Positions 33,422 through 42,652 of a stretch of DNA of 64,000 nt are shown here, piece by piece; positions within the stretch are counted from its first letter, which is position 1; each line of letters starts with the position of its first letter. The translations under genes and the position numbers were made by a program. Source of the stretch: Streptomyces sp. CA-210063 (lineage in GTDB: Bacteria; Actinomycetota; Actinomycetes; Streptomycetales; Streptomycetaceae); the NCBI RefSeq assembly GCF_024612015.1, contig NZ_CP102512.1, positions 1,054,001 through 1,118,000 of the forward strand, in the 5' to 3' direction. The notes beneath the pieces are model-generated. The model had not been told where the DNA came from. It saw only the letters and a list, made by a program, of their open reading frames with translations, and searched no databases.

Positions 33422-35146
33422 TTACTCGGCGCGATGGCCGATCGGGTCGCCCTCGGTCTCCGTGCCCGCCCCCGGGCCGACCCGGATCTCGAACTCGCCG
33501 TCGTAGCGTTTGTGGCCCTCGATGACGGCGAGCTCGACCGCCTCGGAGGCCATCTCCTCGCGGACGATCACGTGGTCCCGGCGCAGGTCGCGCATCAGTG
33601 AGACGCACATGCCGACCATCACCAGGACGAAGGGCGCGGCGGCGAGGATCGTGAGGTTCTGCAGACCGGCCAGGGCGTCGCCCTGGCCGCTGCCGACCAT
33701 GAGCATGATCGCGGCGACGGCTCCGGTGACGACGCCCCAGAAGACGACGACGAAGCGCCCGGGTTCGAGGGCGCCGCGTTGGGAGAGCGTGCCCATGACG
33801 ATGGACGCGGCATCGGCCCCGGAGACGAAGAAGATGCCGACCAGGATCATCACAAGCAGGCTGGAGACCGTGGCGATGGGGAAATCGTGGAGAACGGCGA
33901 AGAGTTGGCCCTCCGGCGTCGCCTCCTCACCGAGCCGTCCCTGCTGCTGGAGCTTCATCGCCGTACCGCCGAAGACCGCGAACCAGACAAGGCTCACCGA
34001 GCTGGGGACGAGGATGACGCCGCCGACGAACTGGCGGATGGTGCGGCCGCGGCTGATGCGGGCGATGAACATGCCGACGAAGGGCGTCCAGGAGATCCAC
34101 CACGCCCAGTAGAAGACGGTCCAGCTGCCGAGCCAGTCGGCCACGCCCTCGCCGCCGGACGCCTCGGTCCGGCCCCCGAGCTGGGGCAGGTCGCCGAGAT
34201 AGGCGAAGACCGAGGTGGGCAGGAGGTCGAGGACGAGAATGGTCGGGCCGGCGATGAAGACGAAGGCGGCCAGCACCAGGGCCAGCACCATGTTGGTGTT
34301 GGACAGCCACTGGATGCCCTTCTCCACACCGGACACGGCGGAGGCGACGAAGGCCAGGGTCAGGACGGCGATGATGGCGACGAGCAGACCGGTGCTCACC
34401 TTGTTCATCCAGTCCAGTTCCGTCAGACCGGAGCCGATCTGGAGGGCACCGAGGCCGAGGGAGGCCGCCGAGCCGAATATCGTGGCGACGAGCGCGAGGA
34501 TGTCGATGACCCGGCCGCCGGTGCCGTTCGCGTGTTTCTCGCCGATCAGCGGGGTGAAGACGGCGCTGATGGTCTGCCGGCGGCGTTTACGGAACGTGCT
34601 GTAGGCGATGGCGAGGCCGACCACCGCGTAGATCGCCCAGGGGTGCAGCGTCCAGTGGAAGAGGGTGGTCGCCATCGCCGTTTCCATGCGCTCGCCGGAC
34701 CCCTCGGGGTTCGTGCCCGGCGGGGGCGCGGTGTAGTGGGCGAGCGGCTCGCTGACACCGTAGAACATCAGGCCGATGCCCATGCCGGCGCTGAACATCA
34801 TGGCGACCCAGGACACCGTGCGGAACTCGGGCTTCTCGCCCTCCACTCCGAGGTGGATACGGCCGTAGCGGCTGACCGCGAGCCACAGGGCGAAGACGAC
34901 GAAGCAGGAGGCGGCCAGCATGAAGGCCCAGCCACCGTTGTGGAGCAGGGCGCTCAGCATCTTGCCGGACGCGGTTTCGAGCGAGTCGGTCCAGAGGGCA
35001 CCCCAGAGCACGAAGGCCAGGGTGAGCGCCGCCGTCACTCCGAACACGACGCGGTCCGTCCGGGGCCGCCCGCCGCCGGAGAGACCCGCCTCCGAGCCTG
35101 GAAGCGCGCCTCCCCCGTGGTGGGTGGTTCGATGATCGTGCGTCAC
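33422..35146 (-). CDS. BCCT family (betaine/carnitine/choline) transporter
   Basis: 574-residue membrane transporter from GTG 35146 with about 12 membrane segments. The glycine-rich TM3 motif reads SAGMGIGLMFYGVSEP, and the family signature in TM8 is FYWAWWISWTPFVGMFIARISRGRTIR, with aromatic residues that bind trimethylammonium groups. GMG in place of a more acidic element does not by itself tell the coupling ion. The C-terminal tail is acidic. Likely an osmolyte importer. It lies 84 bases behind two secreted peptidase genes on the same strand. Confidence 0.9.
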   Translation of the reverse strand: MTHDHRTTHHGGGALPGSEAGLSGGGRPRTDRVVFGVTAALTLAFVLWGALWTDSLETASGKMLSALLHNGGWAFMLAASCFVVFALWLAVSRYGRIHLGVEGEKPEFRTVSWVAMMFSAGMGIGLMFYGVSEPLAHYTAPPPGTNPEGSGERMETAMATTLFHWTLHPWAIYAVVGLAIAYSTFRKRRRQTISAVFTPLIGEKHANGTGGRVIDILALVATIFGSAASLGLGALQIGSGLTELDWMNKVSTGLLVAIIAVLTLAFVASAVSGVEKGIQWLSNTNMVLALVLAAFVFIAGPTILVLDLLPTSVFAYLGDLPQLGGRTEASGGEGVADWLGSWTVFYWAWWISWTPFVGMFIARISRGRTIRQFVGGVILVPSSVSLVWFAVFGGTAMKLQQQGRLGEEATPEGQLFAVLHDFPIATVSSLLVMILVGIFFVSGADAASIVMGTLSQRGALEPGRFVVVFWGVVTGAVAAIMLMVGSGQGDALAGLQNLTILAAAPFVLVMVGMCVSLMRDLRRDHVIVREEMASEAVELAVIEGHKRYDGEFEIRVGPGAGTETEGDPIGHRAE

Positions 35147-35230
35147 AGGTGGAACCTTTCCGCGAGTGGCTGGAACTGAGCTACTCCTGCCCAGGAAGCC
35201 CCTCTACATGTGACGCCGATCATTTCTTGT

Positions 35231-36547
35231 TCAACAGGTGATATCCGGCTCCCCCACCGTCAGGCGGTACGGCGCACGCTCGTCGAGCAGCAACGGGACG
35301 AGGGCGCGCAATTGCTGGCGCAGCGGTACCAGTACGCCCTCGCCGTCACTCCCGGGCCGTACGCGGACGCCGTGCAGGGCCAGTTCATCCGCGAACTCCT
35401 CGTACTGCTGTGCGGTGAGCCGGTAGCCGCAGGGCGGGTCCTGGATCACCTCGGCGGGTTCGGCGGGGTCGTTGTCGGCGCCGCCGACGTAGACCGGGCC
35501 GGTGTCGCGAAGGCCGGAGAGACGGGCCGCGCCGGTCGCCCGGTCGACCTGTCGGCCGCGTTCGCCCGCGAAGGCGAACAGGCCTTTCAGGGCGGCGAGC
35601 TGGGAGTTCACCCGGCGCAGGTTGTTGACGGGCTCCTCGGTGCCGGCCGTCAGCGGTTCCACCCGGCTCTCGATCAGCAGCCCGACGGAGTGCTTGATTC
35701 CGGACATGTTCCGCAGGATGCGTTCCTGCCCGTCGCCCGCGACCTGGCGGATGGGATCGCCGGTGACCGGGTCGGTCCAGATGCCGTATGTGCCGGTCGA
35801 GAAGCCGGCGGCCCCCGCGGCCGGGCGTACGTGGTCCAGGGACAGGTTCCGCGCCTCGGTGTGGACGGCCGCGTCGGTGTTGAGGTTGCGCGGCCAGAGG
35901 TCGAACAGGTCCTTGTCGTAGTACTGGGGTGTGGCGCCGTACTCGTGCAGGTCGTAGACGACGTCGGGCTCGCGGTCGCGTACGACGGCGGCGAGCGCCC
36001 GGGCCTCGGCCGTCCGCAGGGCGAGGTGGTCGCGGTTGATGTCGATGCCGTCGCTGTTGCCCCGGGTGTCGGCGGCCCGGCCGTCGGGGTTGGCGGTGGG
36101 CACGACGAGCAGGGTGGTGGATTTCAGCAACCGCTCGGTCCGCTCGTCCTTGGCGTGGGCGAGGTCGCGGATGGTGGTGAGGCAGGCATCGCGGCCGGAG
36201 GGCTCGTCGCCGTGCTGGCTGCAGATGAGGAGGACCGTGCGCGTGGTGGGGCGGGTGCCGATGCGGACGAGTTGAAGCGGGCGGTTCTGCTTGGTAGTGC
36301 CGATCCGGGTGATCGACACACGGTCGCTCGCCCGGTCGACGGCGGCGAGGAAGTCCCGCTCCTCGGTCTGGCTGGTCCAGCGGGCGCCGCCCGACAGCTC
36401 GAATCCGGTGCGCGGCGGGGTGATGTCCGCCGCGTACGCGGGTGCCGACAGCAGGGGTGCGGCGAGCGTGCCGGCGATCAGCGTCGCGATACGCGCCCTC
36501 ATGCGCCGCCGCCCGGGATGCGGGCGGTCGCGGTACGAGCCCCTCAT
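35231..36547 (-). CDS. Secreted M14 zinc carboxypeptidase
   Basis: 438 residues from ATG 36547, which overlaps the upstream stop as ATGA and has GGGGGTG before it; an internal ATG at 36502 is the alternative. A signal peptide ([25 protein letters not shown]) follows an Arg-rich stretch. Zinc ligands: HGDE (HxxE) in [13 protein letters not shown] and the later His in YDLHEYG; the catalytic Glu is probably in LLIESRVEP. It removes C-terminal residues outside the cell. Translationally coupled to an X-Pro peptidase gene. Confidence 0.88.
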   Translation of the reverse strand: MRGSYRDRPHPGRRRMRARIATLIAGTLAAPLLSAPAYAADITPPRTGFELSGGARWTSQTEERDFLAAVDRASDRVSITRIGTTKQNRPLQLVRIGTRPTTRTVLLICSQHGDEPSGRDACLTTIRDLAHAKDERTERLLKSTTLLVVPTANPDGRAADTRGNSDGIDINRDHLALRTAEARALAAVVRDREPDVVYDLHEYGATPQYYDKDLFDLWPRNLNTDAAVHTEARNLSLDHVRPAAGAAGFSTGTYGIWTDPVTGDPIRQVAGDGQERILRNMSGIKHSVGLLIESRVEPLTAGTEEPVNNLRRVNSQLAALKGLFAFAGERGRQVDRATGAARLSGLRDTGPVYVGGADNDPAEPAEVIQDPPCGYRLTAQQYEEFADELALHGVRVRPGSDGEGVLVPLRQQLRALVPLLLDERAPYRLTVGEPDITC

Positions 36548-38508
36548 GCGGCACCCCCTGGAATGCGGGCGGCCCGGCTCGGGTCGCGTACGCCGTCGAG
36601 GACGGAGGCCGCCGGTGTGCCGGTGGCGCCCGAGGTCGCCTTCTCGAAGGCGGCGACACCGCCGACCAGCGGGACCTTCGCGGAGGTGCGCTTGAGGTCG
36701 ATGGTCAGGGTGGGCGTGGCCGACGGCGGGTCGATGAGGTCCTCGTCGGTGCCCGCGATGATCAGTGCGAGCCGGTGCCCCGCCGGGACGACGTGGTCGC
36801 TCGCGTGCAGATCGAGGGTGATCGTGTACGGGGTGCCGGGCGTGAGCGGGGCTCCCGTGTCGGAGGAGTGGTTGCCGAGGTCGGCCCAGCCGCGGCTGAA
36901 GATCGTGTAGTCGACGTCGGCCGTCTTGGCCGCGGTCTCCCGGAAGCAGGAGCTGTCGCCGGTGGTGCTCGGGCCCCAGCAGCTGCGCTCGGTGAGGGTG
37001 GTGATGCCCTCGCCGGCGGTGGAGTAGTCGCGGATGGTGTCCGGGCCGAGGTCCACGAGGACCGCCGAGAGGTGGGCGGTGGAGGTGGTGGGCGTGGCGG
37101 TGACGGTCACCTTGGAGGAGCCGGACAGGCGCAGGTCCTTGGTGAGCGGCGGCGTGACGAAGCCTGCCTTCTCCGGGGTGGACTGATCCACGTGCGCGGC
37201 CCAGTCGGTCTCGTTCAGCGCCGGGTTGTCGGTGAAGGTCTCGGTGCCGGTCCGCTTGCGGAGGCCGAGGGTGCCGACGCCCGGCTCGCTGCCCTCGGCG
37301 GGGCGGAGGGTCGTGGTCCGGGTGGCGCGCGGCGGCCAGACCTTCGACGTCTGCCACTGGTTCGGGTGGCGTTCGATGTCGGCCATGGGCTCGTCGTCGA
37401 TGCCGTTGTCGTAGCCGAGGAGTTCATGGTCGAACCAGCGGTGCAGGGTGTCGACCCACTCGGTGCGACGGAAGTCGAAGGGGTCGACGTGGCCGACCTG
37501 GGAGAGCCAGATCTTACGCTCGACGCCGTGCCGCGCGAGGGCGTCCCACCACTGGCCGAAGTGCTTGGGGCGGACGTTGAGGTCCTGCTGGCCGTGGATG
37601 ACGAAGACGCTGGCGTCGATCTTCCGGACGTCCTTGACGTAGTCGCGCTCGGTCCACAGCGAGGTCCAGTCGCCGGTGCGCGGGGCGCCGTCGACGAGTT
37701 CCCGCTGGACGGCTCCGCACTTGGCGCGGGCGTCGGGGCTCTCTACGTAGTCGGAGAGCCACTCGGGGCCGGAGTTGTAGAGGGGAGCGCCCTCGGCGAA
37801 GTAGTAGTCGTACCAGGAGGAGATCGCGCCGATCGGGACGATGGTCTCCAGGCCCTCGACGCCGGTGGCGGCCACGCCGTTGGCGACCGTGCCGTCGTAG
37901 CTCTTGCCGATCATGCCGGTCCTGCCGTTGGTCCAGCCGGCCTTGGCCAACGCGCCGCCCGTGCGGGTGGTGTACGCCTTGCCGCGCCCGTTGAGCCAGT
38001 CGACGACCGCCTTGGCGGACTGGATGTCGGAGCGGCCGCCGACGTCCACGCACCCGTCGGAGCGGTTGGTTCCGGCGAGGTCGACGGCGACGAAGGCGTA
38101 GCCGCGGGGCACGAAGTAGTTGTCGTAGAACAGCGGCATCTGGACGACGTCGCCGTTGGCGTCGTACGTCTTGCGCTGCCCCTCGTTGCCGCGTCCACAG
38201 CAGGAGTAGTAGGGGCTGGCGTCCATGATCACGGGGATCTTGCGGCCCCGCCGGGCGGGTTCACTCGGGCGGACGATGTCGACGGCGACCCGGTCCGTCT
38301 TCCCGTCGCGGTCGCCGTCGAGGCCGGTGTCGACCCAGACGGCCTCGCGGATGGCGTTGTCGTACGAGTAGACCGGCTCGCTCTTCCGGGGGGTGGGGGT
38401 GGCGGCGACCGCCGGGGTGAGGAGGCCGGCCGTGAGGGCGGCGGCCGTGGCCGCCGTCGCGAGCGATCTCCAGGTCGTGAAACGCGTGCGTCGCGCAGGT
38501 ATCGGCAT
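36544..38508 (-). CDS. Secreted Xaa-Pro dipeptidyl-peptidase, S15/CocE type
   Basis: 654 residues from ATG 38508. A signal peptide with [20 protein letters not shown] ends near AVAA. The serine hydrolase triad is Ser in [13 protein letters not shown], Asp in [11 protein letters not shown], His in SQVGHVDPF. The C-terminal half is a jelly-roll domain ([17 protein letters not shown]) usual in PepX_C proteins. It overlaps the M14 gene by four bases, so a dipeptidyl-peptidase and a carboxypeptidase are made together, presumably for extracellular peptide scavenging. Confidence 0.9.
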   Translation of the reverse strand: MPIPARRTRFTTWRSLATAATAAALTAGLLTPAVAATPTPRKSEPVYSYDNAIREAVWVDTGLDGDRDGKTDRVAVDIVRPSEPARRGRKIPVIMDASPYYSCCGRGNEGQRKTYDANGDVVQMPLFYDNYFVPRGYAFVAVDLAGTNRSDGCVDVGGRSDIQSAKAVVDWLNGRGKAYTTRTGGALAKAGWTNGRTGMIGKSYDGTVANGVAATGVEGLETIVPIGAISSWYDYYFAEGAPLYNSGPEWLSDYVESPDARAKCGAVQRELVDGAPRTGDWTSLWTERDYVKDVRKIDASVFVIHGQQDLNVRPKHFGQWWDALARHGVERKIWLSQVGHVDPFDFRRTEWVDTLHRWFDHELLGYDNGIDDEPMADIERHPNQWQTSKVWPPRATRTTTLRPAEGSEPGVGTLGLRKRTGTETFTDNPALNETDWAAHVDQSTPEKAGFVTPPLTKDLRLSGSSKVTVTATPTTSTAHLSAVLVDLGPDTIRDYSTAGEGITTLTERSCWGPSTTGDSSCFRETAAKTADVDYTIFSRGWADLGNHSSDTGAPLTPGTPYTITLDLHASDHVVPAGHRLALIIAGTDEDLIDPPSATPTLTIDLKRTSAKVPLVGGVAAFEKATSGATGTPAASVLDGVRDPSRAARIPGGAA

Positions 38509-38733
38509 GCGCGGACGGTACAGCGGTCAACTCCCGTGCAAAAGAGGCCCATTTGGGACTGGTGGGGCTTCGGCCACGGTGTGGCCGGAAAGGTGCGTGG
38601 GGCGGGATGACTCATGTCGGCCGAATGGCGATCGTGTGACGGTGGCGGCCATGGACACGTCCGGGCTGACAGGGACTGAATAGGCTCCGGACAGCATCGC
38701 GCGGACCCGTTCACCGACCTCTTGGAGTGATTC

Positions 38734-40251
38734 GTGCACCGCAGACTCATCGCCCCGGGCGCGTTCATGGCCTCCCTGTTGCTGGCGATCCCGGCCTCGG
38801 CGGCTGACTTCGCGCCCGGAGCGCCGGGGATCGGCGATCCCTACTACCCGGCCTACGGCAACGGCGGATACGACGTCTCCCATTACGACCTCCGGCTCAA
38901 GTACCAGCCGGAAACGGACAAGCTGGAGGGCACGGCGACCCTGCTCGCCAGGACCACCGAGGACCTGTCCCGTTTCAATCTGGACTTCCTGCTCGATGTG
39001 AGCGAGGTGCGCGTCAACGGCGCCAAGGCGGCCTTCGCCGCCTCCGGCGAGCACGAGCTGGAGATCACGCCGAGGAACCCGCTGCCCAAGGGCACGGAGA
39101 TCACCGTCGTGGTCCGCTACACCGGGGTCCCCTCGTCCAAGGAGGCGTACGGCTTCACCAGCTGGCTGCGCACCCCCGACGGCGCTGTCGCGGCGGGCGA
39201 GCCCGAGGCGGCCTGGTGGTGGTTCCCGAGCAACGACCACCCGCTCGACAAGGCCACGTACGACGTGTCCGTGCTCGTGCCGGACGGCTCGCAGGCCATC
39301 TCCAACGGCACGCTCCAGTCGACGAGTTCACGCGCCGGCTGGACGCGCTACACCTGGCGGTCCAACAAGCCGCAGGTCACCTATCTCGCCACGCTCGCCG
39401 TCGGGAAGTTCGACGTCACGACCGGGCGGACCGAGAACGGCATCCCGATCATCAACGCGTACAGCAAGGACATCGGCGACCACTACGGGGCGGCCCGGGC
39501 GAGCGTCGAACGCACGGGCGAGGTTGCCGACTGGCTGACGGAGTTCTTCGGGCCGTACCCGTACAACTCGCTGGGTGGATACGTGCCCAACACCCCCCAG
39601 GTCGGGTACGCGCTGGAGACGCAGACCCGGCCCTTCTACAGCCCGCGGCAGTTCGCCAACGGGTCGAACGTCTCCGTCGTCGTCCATGAGCTGGCCCACC
39701 AGTGGTACGGCGACCTCGTCTCCGTCGCCGGGTGGAAGGACATCTGGATCAACGAGGGTTTCGCGCGGTACGCGCAGTGGCTGTGGTCCGAGCACGAGAA
39801 CGAGGGGACGGCGCAGGAGATCGCGGACTACGTGTACGCGTCGCGTCCGGCCGACGATCCCTTCTGGGCGGTCGAGCCGGGTGACCCCGGGCCGGAGAAC
39901 CAGTTCCATATCGCCGTGTACGACCGGGGGGCGCTGGCGCTTCAGGCGTTGCGCAACGAGATCGGGGACGAGTCGTTCTTCGCGATCTTGAAGGGGTGGC
40001 CGGCGAGGTACGCCCACGGGAACGCGACGGTGGGCGACTTTGTCTCGTATGCCGAGGAAGTGTCCGGGGAGTCGTTGGGCGCGCTCTTCGATACGTGGCT
40101 GTACCAGCCGGTGAAGCCGGATGCTGCTGCGGCTGAGCGGGTGGAGTTGGCTTCGGCGGGGGTTGCTCCCGAGGCGCCCAAGTCGTGGAAGAAGATTGCG
40201 GCGACGAACTCTGTTCATGAGCATGAGCATGAGGGTGTCGACGGGCACTGA
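38734..40251 (+). CDS. Secreted M1 family metallopeptidase
   Basis: 505-residue zinc aminopeptidase from GTG 38734, with TTGGAG upstream. A signal peptide ends near PASAADF. The M1 motifs are HELAHQW (HExxH) and NEGFARY (18 residues later, third ligand). The GxMEN exopeptidase motif is not seen; QVGYALETQTRPFY stands in its place, so substrate range may differ. The C-terminus is His-rich (NSVHEHEHEGVDGH). It diverges from the S15-M14 pair, making a three-peptidase locus. Confidence 0.9.
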   Translation: MHRRLIAPGAFMASLLLAIPASAADFAPGAPGIGDPYYPAYGNGGYDVSHYDLRLKYQPETDKLEGTATLLARTTEDLSRFNLDFLLDVSEVRVNGAKAAFAASGEHELEITPRNPLPKGTEITVVVRYTGVPSSKEAYGFTSWLRTPDGAVAAGEPEAAWWWFPSNDHPLDKATYDVSVLVPDGSQAISNGTLQSTSSRAGWTRYTWRSNKPQVTYLATLAVGKFDVTTGRTENGIPIINAYSKDIGDHYGAARASVERTGEVADWLTEFFGPYPYNSLGGYVPNTPQVGYALETQTRPFYSPRQFANGSNVSVVVHELAHQWYGDLVSVAGWKDIWINEGFARYAQWLWSEHENEGTAQEIADYVYASRPADDPFWAVEPGDPGPENQFHIAVYDRGALALQALRNEIGDESFFAILKGWPARYAHGNATVGDFVSYAEEVSGESLGALFDTWLYQPVKPDAAAAERVELASAGVAPEAPKSWKKIAATNSVHEHEHEGVDGH

Positions 40252-40312
40252 GAGCTCGGGCCGTTGCGGTCGGGTGGTGGCTGCGGGTTGTCTGTGGCTG
40301 GTCGCGCAGTTC

Positions 40313-40356
40313 CCTGCGCCCCTGAAAGGGGCCTGCGGCCCTTTCAGGGGCGCAGG
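40313..40356. terminator. 18-base-pair hairpin after the M1 gene
   Basis: Perfect 18-base arms (40313-40330 and 40339-40356) with an 8-base loop, between converging genes; it is joined to the CGCGCAGTTCC repeat motif at 40302-40313. Confidence 0.85.
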
Positions 40357-40359
40357 CCC

Positions 40360-40836
40360 TCAAGGGCGCGGTCTGACCTTGGCTTCGATTTGTTCGCCCA
40401 CGATCGTGCTTGCCAGGGTCGAGGCCAGTTCTGAGATGTGGGCGTGGAGTTCGGTCTCGGCTGTGGTGCGGTCGACGGCCAGGCGGGCGTGGCCCTCGGT
40501 GAGGAGGGCGGTGTACTGGCGTTGGCCGTCGGCGCGGGCCTCGGCGATCAGGGCGGCGCCCTCCTCGAAGGCGCGCTGGCGGATACGGGCGGCCTCGTGG
40601 CGGGCCTCGGCCAGGGCCGCGGCCACCTCCGCCCGCTTGGCCCCGGCCTCCTCCCGCAGGGCTTCGGCGTGTGCCTCGACTCCCTTGGTCGCGGCCTCGC
40701 GTTCGTCCAGGACGCGCTCGATCCGGGGCAGCAGCCGGACAAGGAAGAGGAACACGAGCGCGAACAGCACCGACGCCACAACGAGTTCCGGGACCGGCGG
40801 GTTCAACGGGCCGATGTCCATCGGGAGAAGATCCAT
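40360..40836 (-). CDS. Orphan ATP-synthase subunit b-like protein
   Basis: 158 residues from ATG 40836: a membrane segment (VVASVLFALVFLFLV at about residues 19-33) followed by RLLPRIERVLDEREAATKGVEAHAE and a long Ala/Glu/Arg coiled coil, as in F0 subunit b. No other ATP-synthase genes are present; the true operon should lie elsewhere. It may replace or compete with AtpF or have a separate stalk-like role. The protein ends only 24 residues beyond AETELHAHISELASTLASTIVGEQ, a delta-contact-like end. Confidence 0.82.
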   Translation of the reverse strand: MDLLPMDIGPLNPPVPELVVASVLFALVFLFLVRLLPRIERVLDEREAATKGVEAHAEALREEAGAKRAEVAAALAEARHEAARIRQRAFEEGAALIAEARADGQRQYTALLTEGHARLAVDRTTAETELHAHISELASTLASTIVGEQIEAKVRPRP

Positions 40837-40887
40837 ACCGGTGGCTTTACCCGTTCACACGCGCGAGGTATCGCACCTCGGCCCCGA

Positions 40888-41367
40888 TCAGTCCCCGTGG
40901 TCGTACACCGTCACGGGTATCCCCCGCTGTACGAGCCGGTCTCTTATCAGTGGCTCCACGCGGGACCACTTGCCGCCCGCGAGTCCGCAGCTGATGCGGG
41001 GCATGTGGACCGAGGCCTCCAGCTCCAGGGCCTTGTCGGCGAGCAGGCCGAGTGCCGTGTCGATGGCCTCGTAGCGGACGGGGGCGCCCTTGCTGCCGGT
41101 GCGGGTGCCGCGCTGGCCTATCAGGTTGGCGACCCAGGTGTGGGGGCCGACCTCGACGAACTGGGCGGCGCCCAGTCCGAAGTCGTTCTTCGCGCGGTCG
41201 CGGTGCCAGGCGCGGTAGGCGGCCTCCGGTTCCGGCCAACGGCGGGACAGGGCGAGGACGAAGCCCTTGCCCCAGCCGCCGATGTCGTTGGTGACATGCG
41301 CGATGATCTTGACGCCCTTGCCCAACGGCATGGTGGCGTCCCCCCGGACGTATGTGATCCCCGACAT
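40888..41367 (-). CDS. Macro domain protein
   Basis: 159 residues from ATG 41367, a single macro domain similar to ADP-ribose-1''-phosphate phosphatases. Ligand elements seen: ITYVRGDATMPLG, IIAHVTNDIGGWGKGF (N-D-x-G-x-W-G-x-G-F motif) and SVHMPRISCGLAGGKW. It likely removes or binds ADP-ribose groups. It diverges from the MerR gene with 81 bases between starts and lies upstream of the b-like gene with a 51-base gap. Confidence 0.88.
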   Translation of the reverse strand: MSGITYVRGDATMPLGKGVKIIAHVTNDIGGWGKGFVLALSRRWPEPEAAYRAWHRDRAKNDFGLGAAQFVEVGPHTWVANLIGQRGTRTGSKGAPVRYEAIDTALGLLADKALELEASVHMPRISCGLAGGKWSRVEPLIRDRLVQRGIPVTVYDHGD

Positions 41368-41415
41368 GACGCCACCGTACGGGGCGGCACTGACAATCGC
41401 CGTCGCCCGAGGTTT

Positions 41416-41447
41416 CACAGCACTGGTGAGACAGCGATACTGCTGTG
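41416..41447 (+). promoter_or_regulatory. Dyad and -10 element at the MerR gene start
   Basis: CACAGCA (41416-41422) and TGCTGTG (41441-41447) form a perfect inverted repeat with an 18-base spacer. It covers TTCACA and a GATACT -10 hexamer 7 bases before the ATG, so a dimer bound here would control a leaderless merR message. MerR-type autoregulation is inferred. Confidence 0.5.
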
Positions 41448-41448
41448 C

Positions 41449-42201
41449 ATGACGACCGACACCGGGGAGAGCACCGGCACCGGCCCCAGCTCCGGCTCCG
41501 GAGGAGGCGCCGGAGAGGCCGGAGAGACCGTCCTCACCGTCGACGAACTGGCCGCGCGGGCGGGTGTCACGGTGCGTACGGTCCGCTTCTACAGCACCAG
41601 GGGTTTGTTGCCGCCGCCGGTGATCGGTCCGCGCCGGGTCGGTCACTACGGGCGGGATCACCTCGCGAGGCTCGCGCTGATCGAGGAACTGCAGCGGCAG
41701 GGCATGACCCTCGCGGCCATCGAACGGTATCTGCGGCAGCTGCCGCCGGACCTCACCCCGCGCGACCTCGCGCTCCAGCGAGCGGTGGTGGCCTCCTGGG
41801 CGCCGGACGCGGTGGAGACGGTGGCACGGGAGGAACTCGACGGGCGGGCGGGGCGGTCCCTGGCCGAGGAGGACGTGGAGCGGCTCGTGGCCATGGGCGT
41901 GGTCGAGCGGGTCGGCGACGGTTTGCGGGTGGATCCCGCTCTGCTGCGGCTCGGGGTGGAGCTGCTCGACGTGCCTCTGTCCCAGGAATCGATCCTCGCC
42001 GCACGGACCGTACTGATCGAGCACGCGCGCGCGGCGGCCCACGATCTGTCGCGGGTCTTCCGTGACGCGGTCGCGGAGCGCGATCCGCGGGCGGTGAAGT
42101 CGCTGTCGGCACACATGCAACCTCTGGTCGTGCAGGCCTTGTTGACGACCTTTCAGCGGTCGCTCAAGGAAGAGCTGAGGGAGTGGCTGGCCGAGTCCTG
42201 A
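41449..42201 (+). CDS. MerR family transcriptional regulator
   Basis: 250 residues from ATG 41449. After a Gly/Ser-rich leader the HTH runs LTVDELAARAGVTVRTVRFYSTRGLLPPP, with RRVGHYGRDHLARLALIEELQRQGMTLAAIERYL completing the winged part. The C-terminal 140 residues have no metal-binding cysteines, so this is not a metal sensor; they may bind a small molecule or act as a dimer domain. Divergent from the macro domain gene; the palindrome in between may regulate both. Confidence 0.88.
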   Translation: MTTDTGESTGTGPSSGSGGGAGEAGETVLTVDELAARAGVTVRTVRFYSTRGLLPPPVIGPRRVGHYGRDHLARLALIEELQRQGMTLAAIERYLRQLPPDLTPRDLALQRAVVASWAPDAVETVAREELDGRAGRSLAEEDVERLVAMGVVERVGDGLRVDPALLRLGVELLDVPLSQESILAARTVLIEHARAAAHDLSRVFRDAVAERDPRAVKSLSAHMQPLVVQALLTTFQRSLKEELREWLAES

Positions 42202-42207
42202 GGGACG

Positions 42208-42357
42208 TCACCCGGTACGCCGATCCCCCGGCCACGTCGAGGTCTGTCCGGTCAGGAAGCCGCTGCCCTCGTCGACGACGTACAGCAGCGTGGAGACCAG
42301 GTCGCCGGGTTCCTGGGTGCGCGGTACGGCCGACTGATGCCGTACGTGTGCGAGGCG
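42208..42357 (-). pseudogene. Remnant of a short-chain dehydrogenase/reductase gene
   Basis: The minus strand encodes AVPRTQEPGDLVSTLLYVV and then DEGSGFLTGQT, the usual C-terminal part of FabG-like SDR proteins. After GQT the frame runs into STWPGDRRTG and stops; the next frame reads LDVAGGSAYR, the expected continuation, so a frameshift is present. Everything upstream (Rossmann fold and catalytic Tyr-Lys) is missing and is replaced by repeat sequence. The piece ends in the 3' end of the MerR gene region. It is a dead gene. Confidence 0.75.
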
Positions 42358-42377
42358 GGGCGGTGGGTGGCCCAGCC

Positions 42378-42610
42378 TTTCTCGCCCCCGCCGCCCCTAC
42401 CCGTCCCATCCCCAGGGGCTCCGCCCCTTCGACCCCGAGGGGTTCGTTGTCGGGTGCGGGTGGGTGGGGGCTTGTCGCGCAGTTCCCCGCGCCCCTAAAA
42501 GACAAAACACGGCCCTGCGGGCCGAAAAGCACGGGGCGCAGCCCCTGCTTTTCAGGGGCGCGGGGCTGTGCCGATATGCGGCTCCGCCGCGTGGGCGCGA
42601 GCAACCACAC
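42378..42610. repeat. Composite GC-rich intergenic repeat (types C, A and B together)
   Basis: This gap before the FadB-like gene holds a type C copy (42378-42440), a type A CGCGCAGTTCCCCGCGCCCC copy (42477-42496), small hairpins GGCCC/GGGCC (42511-42523), and a type B copy in reverse (42557-42604, GCCGATATGCGGCTCCGCCG). Distant arms 42485-42496 and 42554-42565 are perfectly complementary, so one long RNA hairpin can enclose the smaller ones. No gene is seen here. Confidence 0.7.
42525..42552. terminator. Hairpin with A and U tracts
   Basis: AAAAGCA-C-GGGGC (42525-42537), loop GCA, GCCCC-TGCTTTT (42541-42552), near-perfect with one unpaired C, is close to a classical intrinsic terminator in both directions and rare in this GC-rich window. 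Confidence 0.65.
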
Positions 42611-42652
42611 ACCACCCGCGCCCGCCCACGAACCCCCACCCGTCCCGGGGGG

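Noticed and set aside
42378..42610. Small structured RNA gene
   Set aside because: The strong hairpins are copies of scattered intergenic repeats; no promoter was seen.
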